Assembly (NCBI RefSeq): GCF_013373865.1 | Contig: NC_050467.1 | Span: 27,736,996-27,800,995 of the forward strand | Length of the DNA: 64,000 nt | Origin: Monomorium pharaonis | Lineage: Eukaryota > Arthropoda > Insecta > Hymenoptera > Formicidae | Direction: 5' to 3' | Shown here: one piece after another, positions 21,198 through 32,480 of the stretch | How positions within the stretch are numbered: position 1 is the first letter of the stretch | Layout of the letters: each line of letters opens with the position of its first letter | Notes under the pieces: model-generated | Database searches by the model: none | Seen by the model: only the letters and a program-made list of their open reading frames with translations | What the model was told of the DNA's origin: nothing | Position numbers and translations under genes: made by a program

Positions 21198-23359
21198 TTT
21201 TAGCCAATCGTGTGCCAATTAGCGAAGAAGAAATTATAGACTATCTTATCGACGGAATACCAGCGGCAAACTTGAGAGACCAAGCACGAATGAGCAGATT
21301 CTCCTCGAAAGCAGAGCTAATACAAGCTTTTGAGAAAGTGATGCTTCGTGATCGAACACAGACAAATAGCGTGAAGAAGAACGAGCAGCAGAAAGGCGAC
21401 GGAGATAAGCGGCAACACGGAGGAGGAAGAGCGGAGAGGAGGAACGCGTCGAAGGATGAAACAGTGAGACGCTGCTACAACTGCGGACTGCGTGACCACA
21501 TGAGTGCAGACTGCCCGACGAAATCGGAAGGGCCGAAATGTTTTCAGTGCGGCGAACGCGGACATGTTGCATCAAAGTGTGAGGAGCAAAAGAAAGCGGT
21601 GAGAGCTATCCATGCTAACGCGCGTGCGAAGAGATATACTAAAGAAGTAGAACTTAACGGTAATAGAGTTCTGGCTCTTATCGATACAGGGAGCGATTTT
21701 TGTCTATTGCGATCCGATAAATATATACAATTAGATTTTCCAAAATTAGAATCGAAAGAAATTCGCTTCCGCAGCATCGGGTCGAGCGATAATACGACAT
21801 TAGGTGAATTCAATGCGAACTTAATGATAGACGGAAGTACATATTCCATTCTCGTGCGCGTAGTGTCGGATGCTCTTTTGAAACACGAGCTAATTATCGG
21901 TGCGGACTTTCTAAACACGATCGAGATGACGGCGCGAGCGGGTGAGATTGTCATTCGGCAGGTATCAGAATCTTCGTGCGTCGATGAGGAGATACCTGAA
22001 ATTTTTCAAATCGATATAGATTCTGTGGAGAATGGCGAGACAGACGTGTCACATATACCGGAAGTAGAATATAGAAATAGAATTCAGAAAGCAGTCGCTA
22101 ATTACACTCCGAATAAATCGCGAGATGTAGATCTGAAAATGTCCATAGTTCTTAAAGACGAAGTACCCGTGTATCAGCGAGCTAGGCGATTATCGGCGTC
22201 GGAGAGAGAATTAGTTAACGCACAAATAAGCGAGTGGATACGCGATGGTATCGCGCAGCCTTCATTATCAGAGTACGCGAGTCCGGTAGTGCTGGTAAAA
22301 AAGAAAGATAATTCAGTTAGGCTATGCGTTGACTACCGTCTCTTAAATAAAAAGATTATTAAAGATCGATATCCTTTACCACTCATAGAAGATCAGCTAG
22401 ATTCTTTACAAAACGCAAGGGTTTTTAGTACTCTTGATTTAAAAAACGGATTTTTCCACGTTCCGATTGATGTACAGAGCCGAAAGTACACAGCCTTTAT
22501 AGTGCCGGACGGCCACTATGAGTTTTTGCGCGTTCCGTTCGGTCTATGCAACTCACCGGCAGTATTTCAGCGTTTCATTAATATTGTATTTCGAGATTTA
22601 ATTCAAACCAAAGTAGTATTAACATACTTAGATGATTTAATAATTCCATCTGTAGATTATGAGAGTGGCGCGACTAATCTCGAAATTGTATTAAAAGTTG
22701 CGAGTGAAGCCGGGCTGATAATAAACTGGCGAAAATCTAGCTTCCTAAAGCGTCGTGTCGAATTTTTAGGCCATGTTATTGAGAACGGTAAAGTATATCC
22801 TTCCGGGCAAAAAGTAGAAGCGGTGCGAAAATTTCCTGTACCGTCTAATGTAAAACAAATGCAGAGCTTCCTAGGATTAAGCGGATATTTTAGGAAATTT
22901 ATACCACGATACTCCACCATTGCGCGACCTTTGAGTGACTTACTAAAAACAAATGTTAAATATGTATTTGGCGAAAAGGAGAATGCAGCGTTTATACAAC
23001 TAAAAGAAATGTTAGTTAGTAAGCCGGTGTTGAATCTGTACGTGACAGGCGCAGAAACCGAGCTGCATACGGACGCGTCGATGTTCGGATACGGTGCGAT
23101 ACTTTTACAGAAAAGCGCAGATGATAATATGTTTCATCCGGTTTACTATAGTAGCGGCAAAACTACACCAGCCGAGCAAAATTATTCAAGTTACGAGTTA
23201 GAGGTACTAGCAATAATTAAAGCCCTTAAGAAATTCCGAGTTTATTTGATAGGCGCTCGCTTTACAATTGTAACGGATTGTCGCGCGTTTGTTGCAACTA
23301 TGAATAAGAAGGACGTGTGTGCGTGTTGCGCGTTGGGCGTTATTACTCGAAGAGTATAA
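21165..23359 (+). pseudogene. Gypsy gag C-terminus, protease, RT and RNase H
   Basis: This frame carries the end of capsid, two CCHC zinc knuckles (CYNCGLRDHMSADC and CFQCGERGHVASKC), a retropepsin with DTGSD, an RT with the YLDD catalytic motif (QTKVVLTYLDDLIIP) and an RNase H with TDASMFGYGA and the YELE motif. It ends in a stop at 23,359 a few residues after RNase H, where the continuing sequence is in another frame. The products would copy the RNA genome and cut the polyprotein. Confidence 0.9.
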
Positions 23360-24698
23360 TTATAAAGTAGAGCATCGTCCAGGCAAAAATATGAGTCATG
23401 TGGATGCATTAAGTCGCAATCCAATCGCGGAGTGTCATGTCGTCGTGGAACAGGAGAATGGAATTACGGCGCGATTAATAAAAGCACAGGCAAACGACAG
23501 CGACGTAAAGAAAGTATTTGACCAAGCGAAATCGGGACGCTCGAGTGACTATGTTGTTAGAGGCGACTTACTCTTTAAAGAAATTAACGGTAATCTGTGT
23601 GTAGTAGTGCCGAAAGCGATGCAGATGCAAATCATACGGCAAGCACATGAGAGAGGACACTTTTCCGTAGCAAAGACAAAAGCGCTTTTACGTAACGATT
23701 ACTGGATTCCGAATATAGAAACTAAGATAGAGAAGGTTATTAAAAATTGTATTGCGTGTATCCTTGCTGAAAGGAAGCAGGGCAAGCAGGAGGGATTTCT
23801 TAATCCAATAGCGAAGGGGGAGGTCCCGTTGGATACATACCATATCGATCATTTAGGCCCGCTTCCTTCCACCAAGAAAAACTATAAATATATATTTGTA
23901 ATTATAGACGCGTTTTCGAAATTTGTGTGGCTCTACTCGACAAAGACTACTAACACGAGCGAAGTTTTAGACAAACTAATTAAACAGTCGTTTACCTTTG
24001 GTAATCCGCGAAGAATAATTTCCGATCGTGGAACAGCCTTCACTTCCAAAGAGTTTTCTGAATATTGTAAAAAAGAGGATATCGAACACGTGTTGATTAC
24101 GGTTGGAATACCTAGATCTAACGGTCAGGCCGAGCGTGTAAACCGTATACTGATACAGCTGTTAACTAAACTTGCGAATCCGAGGCGTGAAGAATGGCAT
24201 AAATACTTAGCGTTTGCACAACAATGTATTAATACTACACTAAGTAGAAGCATAGGTACCGATCCATTTCATTTGTTGTTTGGCGTACATGCGCGGCTGC
24301 GAGGCGATCTCGAAATTCGAGAATTATTAGAAAAAGAATACATCGAAGCATATCGGGATGAACGCGATCAACTAAGGGAATCAGCAAAAGAAAACATTGC
24401 CAAAATCCAGCGTGATAACAAGCGTACCTTTAATAAAAATAGAGTAGCTGCGACGAAATACCGAGAGGGCGATTTAGTGGCGATTAAACGCACACAACAA
24501 GGACCGGGTTTGAAATTCGCAAATAAATATTTCGGACCCTATCGAATTATTCAAGTCCTGCGTAACAACCGCTATGTAGTACAACGCGAGGGGGAACATG
24601 AGGGACCCCTTAAAACTTCGACCGCAGCAGATTATATGAAACCATGGATATCTAATGAAACTGATTATAATAGCGATGAAGACAGCTCAGAAGACTGA
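23319..24698 (+). pseudogene. Gypsy integrase (separate frame)
   Basis: This is 459 residues overlapping the previous frame. It opens with the RNase H/connection tail (VEHRPGKNMSHVDALSR), then an HHCC zinc domain (HERGHFS, CIACILAERK) and an integrase core with DHLGPLP, DAFSKFVWLY, SDRGTAF and GQAERVNR, and a C-terminal region with a Gypsy-type GxxV fold. It lacks its own natural start, so a one-base shift near 23,310-23,325 disconnects it from RT. The core catalytic residues look present. Confidence 0.9.
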
Positions 24699-24733
24699 TA
24701 TCCGGAGCGGATATCCAGAGCAGGATAGCCGAG

Positions 24734-25063
24734 TGTGGAGCCGGGCGCGGGACAAGCCCGATCGTAAAAAGTTTTTCCGACGCTAACACGACGGGTCAGT
24801 ACGGCGATCGCGAGGTCAGATGCATTTTTTTTTTATGCGTCTCTTTTTTCTTTGCCTGCGAGTGGACATGCGATAGCGCCCGCGGAGCTGGACTCGCGAG
24901 CCTGGTGACAAGAAAAAAAAGGACAGTCAGTCTTTGCGAGCGATCCATGCGAATAGCATCGAACGGGCAGTCCTTGCGAGAAAGTCCTGCAGGTCACATC
25001 CTTCCGAGTGTAATAAAGGAAATTTACATTTTAACTGAGTGTGTGCGTATTTGATTTCCTACA
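24734..25063 (+). repeat. 3' LTR of the Gypsy element
   Basis: This is 330 bp with the same ends as the 5' copy; one extra T in a poly-T run is the only difference I noticed. AATAAA lies at 25,012. It is followed by the duplicated target ATAC. Confidence 0.95.
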
Positions 25064-25067
25064 ATAC

Positions 25068-25551
25068 AAATGCAGAAAATAAAAATAAATATTTGAAATA
25101 TAATTTTGAATTAGGACATATTAATAAAAATAAACAATATCAGCAAGAAAACAATAAACACAGTAACCAAGCGCATTATGGTGAAAAAATAGAAAGTTAT
25201 CGTGTTAAAAAGAGGCTCCGATATCAACAGGATTTAGACACTAATCGTGCTAAAAAACGAAGACTATATCAACAGGATTTAGAGAATAATCGTGCTAAAA
25301 AGCGATGTCAATATGAACGGGATTTAGAAAATAATCGCGCTAAACAGCTACAACGATACAAACGAGACTTACAAAATAATCGCGCTAAACAGCTACAACG
25401 ATACAAACAAGACTTACAAAATAATCGCGCTAAACAAGTACAACGATACAAACGAGACTTACAAAATAATCGCGCTAAAAAAGTAGAACGTTATAAAAGA
25501 GATTTAAATAATAATCGTATTAAAAAACGATGTTACTACAAAAAACTTTAG
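25068..25551 (+). pseudogene. Helitron protein middle part with basic 15-residue repeats
   Basis: The frame continues from the left side of the Gypsy insertion. From about 25,195 it encodes roughly eight repeats of a 15-residue unit like QRYKRDLQNNRAKQL (45 bp each), strongly basic and probably helical. The frame stops at 25,551 after an A6 run (about 25,540). The next frame, starting at 25,530, takes over with the same kind of sequence (TLEKQRVEKRIRY), so a second one-base frameshift is likely. Such repeats could bind nucleic acid (inference). Confidence 0.65.
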
Positions 25552-28500
25552 AAAAACAACGTGTAGAAAAACGAATACGTTATTTTATTAATTCTGAGCG
25601 TGAACGAGAAAGACAAAAAGAATTATCTTCTGATCATAAGTGGCTTTACAATAAGCGATATTATCAGAAAAGAAAAACTGAGTCCATATTTGCAGAGAAA
25701 AATTACAATATTGCCAAAAATGTTAATAAAAAGTACTTAAAATTTCGATCAACAAATTTTATAAAAATTCGCGGTTCTTTTGACACATTAGTTGAAAATA
25801 TTTTACATGTACAAAAAATTACAAATTGTAGTAAAGGTTATATTGAAGAACGACTAAAAACAGAACAAATTGTACGCTGGTGTTTCATTATTAGAAACAA
25901 TTATATTCGTAATATACATAAAACGTTAAGTTTGCTTAAAAATAAATCGGAAACATGTTTAACTGTTGCTGCAGAATATTCTACAGTTGATGATAAATTA
26001 AGTGCGTTATGTGGTATATCTAGACATACAGCTTCGTCCGAGAATTATTTCACGGATTCTATGTATCATAATATAACTTCATCCGAAGTCAATATAAGTG
26101 AACCTTTAATATTAAATACAAGAGGACAAATTGTTAATGCGTTACCTTTAATAGAAGCACGAGCAAAAAAATCGTGGTCGTGCAGTATTTTATGTAAAGT
26201 TAAGAATCCGTTTCTAATTGATCGATATCAAAAATTCTTACAAACTATAAATAAATGTACTTTGAAAAACGTACAGGAATTGATGCAAAAAATTTATGAA
26301 TGCACTGTGACAATTTTTGATAAGAAATTAGGTAATGATAAGAATGGCCATGCACATAGTTATTATATTGATTTAAATCTTTGTAAAGCTATGTCTATTC
26401 TAATGCAATTATTATCACCTCATTTCCCAAAAGTAAGAAATATTAGACATTTGCTTTATCAACTTTACAGCTTTTATAAAAAAATGTTAGAGCTAGATGA
26501 AGCGTTAACTTCTGGTGAGGTTGATAAATTAAAACAAATTATAACTTCAGTACAAGAAAAAGCAGATATGTATAAGCATCAGCAAACTGATACAATTTTG
26601 AGTGATGATGATATTATTTCTAAATATCATAATGCGTTTATAGCTTTGAAAAAACGTTCATTGGACACACCGCGGTATATTTGTGTGTCATGTGAAAGAC
26701 TTTGTTATAAAAAAAATGTTTCTAAAATTAGTAAACTTCAGACACGTAGAAAAAATCCAATTTGGAAAGATTTAATGGCATACGTAGAGCAACAAAATAT
26801 TAATCCGCAATATATATGTCATTATTGTGATAAAAAATTTCGTAGCGGTTTGTTGCCTGCTTATTGCATTTTAAATAATCTCTTCGCTAATGATGTACCG
26901 GAGGTAATATCGTCTCTTAATCAATTTGAGAAAATGCTTATACAGAGAGCTAAAGCTTTTCAAACTGTAGTTAAAATGGGAACAGTTTTTAATAAAAAAA
27001 TTCCTGAGAGACAAAAAATACAGAAAGTTAAAGGTACAACTTTTCATTTACCACTTCCTTTACAGAAGACTTTTGGTAAATTATGTTTTAAAACTGATCC
27101 AATAAATTTAAATCATGAATTATGTATTTTGGTAAGAAATATTCCAACCAAATCAAAAATCATCTGGGAAGATTTAGTGAATCTTAAAAAAATATATGAA
27201 GCTTTAAAATGGTTAAGAATTAATAATTTCTTATATTCTGGTATTGTATTGCCTAATACTCACAATAAATTAAATTTAGGAAATCTTAATAATGCAGAAT
27301 TTTATATTCAAGAAACAAAAAATGATACAGAAGTTTTATTTAATGAAGAATGTAAACCGTTAAATAATTCAGATTTACAAATGCAAGAGATAACAGATCA
27401 CGTGGAAGTTACATTGCATCAGCGTGAGGCTATGTTAACTCAAAAAGATGAAAGTGACAGTTACTACGAGCAATATACTATATATCCATTGTATGAAAAA
27501 AAAGAAAATAAAACTGCGACTGCCTTGTATCAAATGTTAAAAATTCAAGATTCATCTTTGGATAATCGCGAAAAGAATTTGGATTTGATGTGTTTTCCAA
27601 ATTTATATCCATTCGGTTCGAATGGACAATGTGATGAAAAAAGACCGGTCAAACTTCAAGAGCATGAATTTATTAAATGTCGTTTAACGTCTAAGCATCC
27701 ACGATTTAGATTAAATCAACAATATTTATTCTATTTGTTAAATAAAGCGAATATTCGTCAGTTAAGTCGTGGAATTTATCATAAAATGAATATAACTGAT
27801 CCACGAAGTCGTTACACGGCTGCAGAATACTTAGATGCTATGTCTAAAGATGCGTTGGAATCTAATTTAAATACTATATTTTCTTTACTTCGAAATACTG
27901 AGCAATATTGGCGTCAACCAAGAAATGATTTAGATTGTATGACCCGACATTATGAACCTGCAACATGGTTTATAACGTTAAGTCCTAGTGAATGGTTATG
28001 GGACGATTTAGGTGATTATATTCGTGAAGTTAATGGATGGCAAAACTCTTCTTTGAGTACCAGTGAACTTGTTGCTAAAGATCCTGTATCAACGTCGAGA
28101 TTTCTTGATAATAAATTTCGAGCAATGATAGATTTTATTTGTTCCAAAGATTGTCCAATTGGTGAAGTAACGCACTATTTTTGGCGACGAGAATATCAAG
28201 GTAGAGGCATACAACATTTTCACTTGTTAGTTTGGATTAAAGATGCACCGATTTTCGGTAAATCCTCTACAGAAGAAGTTTCTAAATTTATTTTAAAATA
28301 CATAACCTGCAAAAAGCCAGATAAAAATATTTCGCCATTATTGTACAGACGTGTTACTACGCATCAACGACATAAACATAATGATTATTGTAATAAAAAA
28401 GTAGGACGTAAAGTTATTCGTTGTTGTCGTTTTGGATTTCCTCGTCCCGTTACTGAAACACTGCGTATGAGAAATGTAGCAACTTCGATAGCAGGCAGAA

Positions 28501-29669
28501 AACAATTAAAACATCAAAGCAGATTGTATGATCTTCCTCGAACGGCTGATGAAGTTGATATTAATGATTACAATTCTGCTCTTCTTACTGCATGGGAAGG
28601 AAATATGGATATACAATATATTGGTGAAAAGTCAACAGTGCTTACATGGTATGTTACTAAATACGTGAATAAACCAGGGAAAAGTGAGTTGTTGGACTTT
28701 GATCTTGAGAGTTTTAAGAATAATAAAAGCAAGTCATTGGCAAGTGTTCTTTGGAATTTTGGTTTTCGATCCTTAACTAATAGAGAATGTGGAGCTCTTG
28801 AAGCTGCTGATACATTGTTAAGTATCGCTTTATATGGGACTGATCGCAATACAACTATTAAATGGTTAAACGTTAATCGCATACGACAGAGGAAATTAAA
28901 AAGTCGTAAAGAAATTGAAACTCTTGATGGTGAATCTACAGATATATTTTGTCCATCTGTAATAGATGATTATTATCCAAATAGATCGCAAGAATTGGAG
29001 TCTGTGTCTCTTTATGAATTCGTACAATGGTATGATATCACGACGATCGAATCACGAAGTAACAATATTGAATATTATAAAATAAATAATAGTCATTGTC
29101 TTAAACGGCGACAACGCGCATGTCTTATTAATCACTATAAGTACAATGTTGAAACACGACCGGAAGATTATTTCTTTTCCTTATTGCTTATGTTTAAACC
29201 ATGGCGAAATTTAGAAGAACTTAGAGATGGTTGTGATACTTACGCACAAGCATTTGAAGAAGAAAAATTACATCTTACGGAAGCATTGCAATATCACGAA
29301 AAGGTACAAGAATTGCAAAAAGCATTTGAAAATGCAAAAGAGTTAATTCGACAAGAAGATGAAAAATTACAAAAAAATGTGTCTCAGGATGATCCTGATA
29401 ATCCGATAGGTATTCAAAATATAGAAGCAGGTGAAGCAATGCAAGATTTTAAAGATTTTGGTGATAAAATAGAGAAAATTGATGTTTCTGAAATGATAGC
29501 AAAATTAAATTTAGATCAAAAAAGAGTATTTGATAGAGTTATTAATACTGTAAAGTCGGACAATTCAATATTACGATTATATGTTAGTGGAGAAGGTGGA
29601 ACTGGAAAAAGTTTCTTAATTAAAACAATTAAATGTTGGATAAAACAAAATTTTAACAAAGTGTTGTAA
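25530..29669 (+). CDS. Helitron Rep/helicase protein, truncated in the helicase
   Basis: This is a 1,379-residue frame. The N-terminal part continues the basic repeat region. At about residues 380-490 there is a Cys-rich DUF6570-like segment (YICVSCERLC, YICHYCDKKF). A Helitron-like N-terminal domain and the HUH rolling-circle nuclease follow: GIQHFHLLVW with His896 and His898, and the two-tyrosine motif YVTKYVNK with Tyr1041 and Tyr1045. A Pif1-type helicase begins near residue 1330 with Walker A GEGGTGKSF at about 1354, but the frame ends shortly after, at the start of the next LTR, so helicase motifs Ia-VI are missing. The Rep active site appears intact, but the element cannot be autonomous as it stands. 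Confidence 0.88.
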   Translation: MLLQKTLEKQRVEKRIRYFINSERERERQKELSSDHKWLYNKRYYQKRKTESIFAEKNYNIAKNVNKKYLKFRSTNFIKIRGSFDTLVENILHVQKITNCSKGYIEERLKTEQIVRWCFIIRNNYIRNIHKTLSLLKNKSETCLTVAAEYSTVDDKLSALCGISRHTASSENYFTDSMYHNITSSEVNISEPLILNTRGQIVNALPLIEARAKKSWSCSILCKVKNPFLIDRYQKFLQTINKCTLKNVQELMQKIYECTVTIFDKKLGNDKNGHAHSYYIDLNLCKAMSILMQLLSPHFPKVRNIRHLLYQLYSFYKKMLELDEALTSGEVDKLKQIITSVQEKADMYKHQQTDTILSDDDIISKYHNAFIALKKRSLDTPRYICVSCERLCYKKNVSKISKLQTRRKNPIWKDLMAYVEQQNINPQYICHYCDKKFRSGLLPAYCILNNLFANDVPEVISSLNQFEKMLIQRAKAFQTVVKMGTVFNKKIPERQKIQKVKGTTFHLPLPLQKTFGKLCFKTDPINLNHELCILVRNIPTKSKIIWEDLVNLKKIYEALKWLRINNFLYSGIVLPNTHNKLNLGNLNNAEFYIQETKNDTEVLFNEECKPLNNSDLQMQEITDHVEVTLHQREAMLTQKDESDSYYEQYTIYPLYEKKENKTATALYQMLKIQDSSLDNREKNLDLMCFPNLYPFGSNGQCDEKRPVKLQEHEFIKCRLTSKHPRFRLNQQYLFYLLNKANIRQLSRGIYHKMNITDPRSRYTAAEYLDAMSKDALESNLNTIFSLLRNTEQYWRQPRNDLDCMTRHYEPATWFITLSPSEWLWDDLGDYIREVNGWQNSSLSTSELVAKDPVSTSRFLDNKFRAMIDFICSKDCPIGEVTHYFWRREYQGRGIQHFHLLVWIKDAPIFGKSSTEEVSKFILKYITCKKPDKNISPLLYRRVTTHQRHKHNDYCNKKVGRKVIRCCRFGFPRPVTETLRMRNVATSIAGRKQLKHQSRLYDLPRTADEVDINDYNSALLTAWEGNMDIQYIGEKSTVLTWYVTKYVNKPGKSELLDFDLESFKNNKSKSLASVLWNFGFRSLTNRECGALEAADTLLSIALYGTDRNTTIKWLNVNRIRQRKLKSRKEIETLDGESTDIFCPSVIDDYYPNRSQELESVSLYEFVQWYDITTIESRSNNIEYYKINNSHCLKRRQRACLINHYKYNVETRPEDYFFSLLLMFKPWRNLEELRDGCDTYAQAFEEEKLHLTEALQYHEKVQELQKAFENAKELIRQEDEKLQKNVSQDDPDNPIGIQNIEAGEAMQDFKDFGDKIEKIDVSEMIAKLNLDQKRVFDRVINTVKSDNSILRLYVSGEGGTGKSFLIKTIKCWIKQNFNKVL

Positions 29670-30241
29670 GCCGATTACAACTATATCTATTAAAATTGCG
29701 ACACGCATCTTTCGAAAGACGTTGCAAGAAGCACCTCTTTCGAAAGACGCACAAGAATCCGCCGCGCTCACGGAAGTCCCGAGTAACTTCCGTGAGATTA
29801 CAACAGCGCGTTCGGAAGCAGTTCGTATCGCCCTAGAAATAGGTCCTACGCTGCAAAATCAAACCGCAAGGCTACCGCGTTCCGATGTCGAAACGCTTAG
29901 CCTCGCGGAAGCTACCGACGCCCGGTCACTGGCCCCCGAAATTGCGCCAGATATCATAATATATAAACGCGACCACGCCGTGACCGAGCCGGAGAGAAAA
30001 CATAACAACGTCCGAGCCGCGTCGCGTACTATACACCTTATCGCGAGTGATACCTAACACCATCACAGCTGATTGTAAGCGCAAGAAACAGAAATAAAGA
30101 CAACGAACAAGCACGTAAGAAACGTCTTCCTTTTCTTATACACCAAGCCGAACCATCACCCTTTGGGTCCCAACCCTTCAGGCAGAACGATCCCAACTAC
30201 CGACGGGAAAGAATTCCCAAAACGAGCAAACGCTCACAACA
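29662..30241 (+). repeat. LTR of a second, incomplete LTR element
   Basis: It begins TGTTGTAAGCC and ends GCTCACAACA (TGTTGT...ACAACA inverted ends), 580 bp, with AATAAA at 30,093. A primer-site-like sequence TGGTGGCAGCGGTGGGA follows at 30,246. It cuts the Helitron helicase frame. No second copy of this LTR was found in the window. Confidence 0.75.
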
Positions 30242-32480
30242 AAATTGGTGGCAGCGGTGGGATACAAGAAGCCGTCAAGGACAAAAAACATAGAAAAACG
30301 GATAGAAGAAGCTGAAACTAACAAAGGACCAGCAAATCCAAAAAACTCGAAGGAAGCACAATCCTACGAGAAGAAGACCAGCCGACAGTAAGACGAGCTG
30401 AGACAGCACCATCGTGTTATTCAGTGCGCGAGTGCAAAGATCTGTGCCAACGCGTCACTACACGGTGCTAAGTGTCCTTGAAGAACGAGCTTCCCTGCCG
30501 GGGAACGGAACGGCCGACTAGCCAACGAGAGGTGGACCACAACAAGGGGCGACGACTAGACAACTGTAGACTACGAGGAAAAGCAACACATCCTACTACA
30601 ACGCCGTACGCGCCAGTCCATCCAGCGAGCTGACCTACGACAACCGCCATGCGCGCCGTTCTACTAATGTAAGTCAGAATTGTAACAAATATTTGCGCAC
30701 TCTTTGTAATGTCCCGTGCGAAGGGCAACGCGATCGAGAAATAATAATTCAGCAGAAAATTGACACCGCGCGAAAAAAAACGAGGCAACGCGAAGTTTAA
30801 CCGCAAAAGAAAACGCCTGTCAAAAAAAAAAGATTTCATTTTATATACGCGCCAATCAATAATACAGTATCAGCGAATAAAACTTTGATTCGAGTACAAC
30901 GCTCTAGCACGTACACACGCGACCGCGATAAGACGCTTAGCCGTGCGTAATCCGACTCCACCGATAATACAAACGAATCCATACATTTGTTAGAAACGGT
31001 GATTCGTAACAACGAATATCCCGATAATCAACAAAGGTGTTCAAGTATATGGAACATTCAAAACTGTGACGAAGTCACAAAAGTAATAAAGGAAGAAGAA
31101 GAAGACGAGGAGGTAATCGTCGTAGACGAAAGCCCGATTTTACAAAGAACGAGGCCGCACAGCGGCGAATTACACAAAAAATTCAGTGAACTACGGATGG
31201 AGAGAGAGAGAAGAGCAACGAAGACGCGAGCGGCGCAGTTGACAAGCGACGCGGCGGAAGCAACAGCGACCGGCGAGGATCAAACAGACGACCCGACGCC
31301 CGAGCAACGAGGACAGCAGAGAGAACGAGGAGACACCTGAGCGCGAATACCGCGCGATACGGCAGGCAGTCTCGAGCGAGCAGTCAAACGCGACAGACGT
31401 GCCACAGCGCAGCGTGTCGAAACGAAAGTTCGCGAGCGATAAAAATTTAAGCGAAACGATCAACATGCAGAACGAGATACTAGAGCAGTTGATAGACGAG
31501 GAACGTGAACTGAGACAGCAAGTTTCGGAAGTCACGACCGCACAACAGGAGATAGCGGAAATGCAATGCCGTATATATTAAATAGGACAATTTCTCAAAG
31601 TAACGAGAGAAGCACCAGACGCAGCTTCAATCGAGAAGATGAGACGAGTAAGTCAAGAATCCAAGGAACAATATCACAAATTAATGAACCAACACCGACA
31701 GAGCGCGAGTGTATCCGAACTGCACGCAATGCAGTTAAAAAGAAAAACAGGAGAGAAACAAGGAAAGATTCTGGCGACGATCCAAATAATGCCAGATCCG
31801 GAAGCCAGAGACACGAATTTCGAAATTTTAATTCAACATACAAACTATGGATTGACAATAAGACAAATTTACCGCAATGACGAGGAAGAGCAGGAGGAAA
31901 CTGACATACAGCAAAGCGACGAAATGGCGAGGAGTGAGGCATCAACGCCCGAGCCACCGCGAAGAAAGTCAAAAAGTAAACGTGCAGCGAGTTCAGACGA
32001 GGAGACACCATTGCATAAACGAGAGACGAAGAAGGCGCGAGGCGAGTTGAAGCCTAATAAAACGCGAACCGACAAGTCCAGGGGTGACATCTCCAAAAAG
32101 GAACGCGCGCGGCAATTAAGAGAAGAGGGAAAGAAGATTGACGGACGTACGATACGCGATCCGGAAACATATATAAGGGATAAAGGCGGAAAATTTACGT
32201 CAAAACCGAAAATCATCGAGGAGCGAATAATTAGACAAGCTCACGACCGTGTAAAAATAACGTGTCAACCACAAAGAGTGAAGAACCAGAACTAAAAGTG
32301 GCAATCGTTAAGATTAATAGCCATAAAATGAACAAGCCGACCCAAAGATCACCGGATGAGTCCGACCGAACGCTCGAAGCACAAGCGACCACCGGACAAC
32401 GACCAAAGACGGAGGACGAGTCAGGTAAAAACAACCCACGACCATCCACGTCGACGGCAGGTCAAGAACAAGAGTGACAA
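30242..32480 (+). pseudogene. Degenerate internal region after the LTR, gag-like charged fragments
   Basis: Short plus-strand frames (30,987-31,340, 31,399-31,581, 31,639-32,295 and 32,262-32,477) follow each other and are all rich in Glu, Arg, Lys and Ser, with coiled-coil-like stretches (MQNEILEQLIDEERELRQQ) and a basic segment (KKERARQLREEGKKIDGRT). They look like one broken frame with frameshifts. No protease, RT or integrase is visible, so the element is deleted or non-autonomous. I cannot identify the family. Confidence 0.45.

Larger units (their letters stand above)
19958..25063 (+). mobile_element. Gypsy LTR retrotransposon inserted in the Helitron
   Basis: The 5' LTR (19,958-20,286) and 3' LTR (24,734-25,063) differ by about one base in a T run. 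The 4-bp target duplication ATAC is present at 19,954-19,957 and 25,064-25,067. The primer-binding site TGGGGGCTCGTCCGGGAT (20,290-20,307) matches the one complementary to tRNA-Pro. Gag and pol are interrupted by two frameshifts, and no envelope gene is present. Near-identical LTRs indicate a recent insertion. Confidence 0.95.
18005..29661 (+). mobile_element. Helitron with tandem Ulp1 protease domains, split by a Gypsy element and truncated
   Basis: The coding parts are 18,208-19,815 (two Ulp1 domains), 25,068-25,551 (basic repeats) and 25,530-29,661 (Rep and helicase start), all on the plus strand with the same AT-rich codon use. A Gypsy element (19,958-25,063) with target duplication ATAC separates the first two. 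The reading frame just left of the insertion (in the frame open after 19,802) continues in phase on its right side. The helicase stops 24 residues after its Walker A motif, where another LTR begins at 29,662. The true ends (5' TC and 3' CTRR hairpin) were not located; the given start is approximate. Confidence 0.75.
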
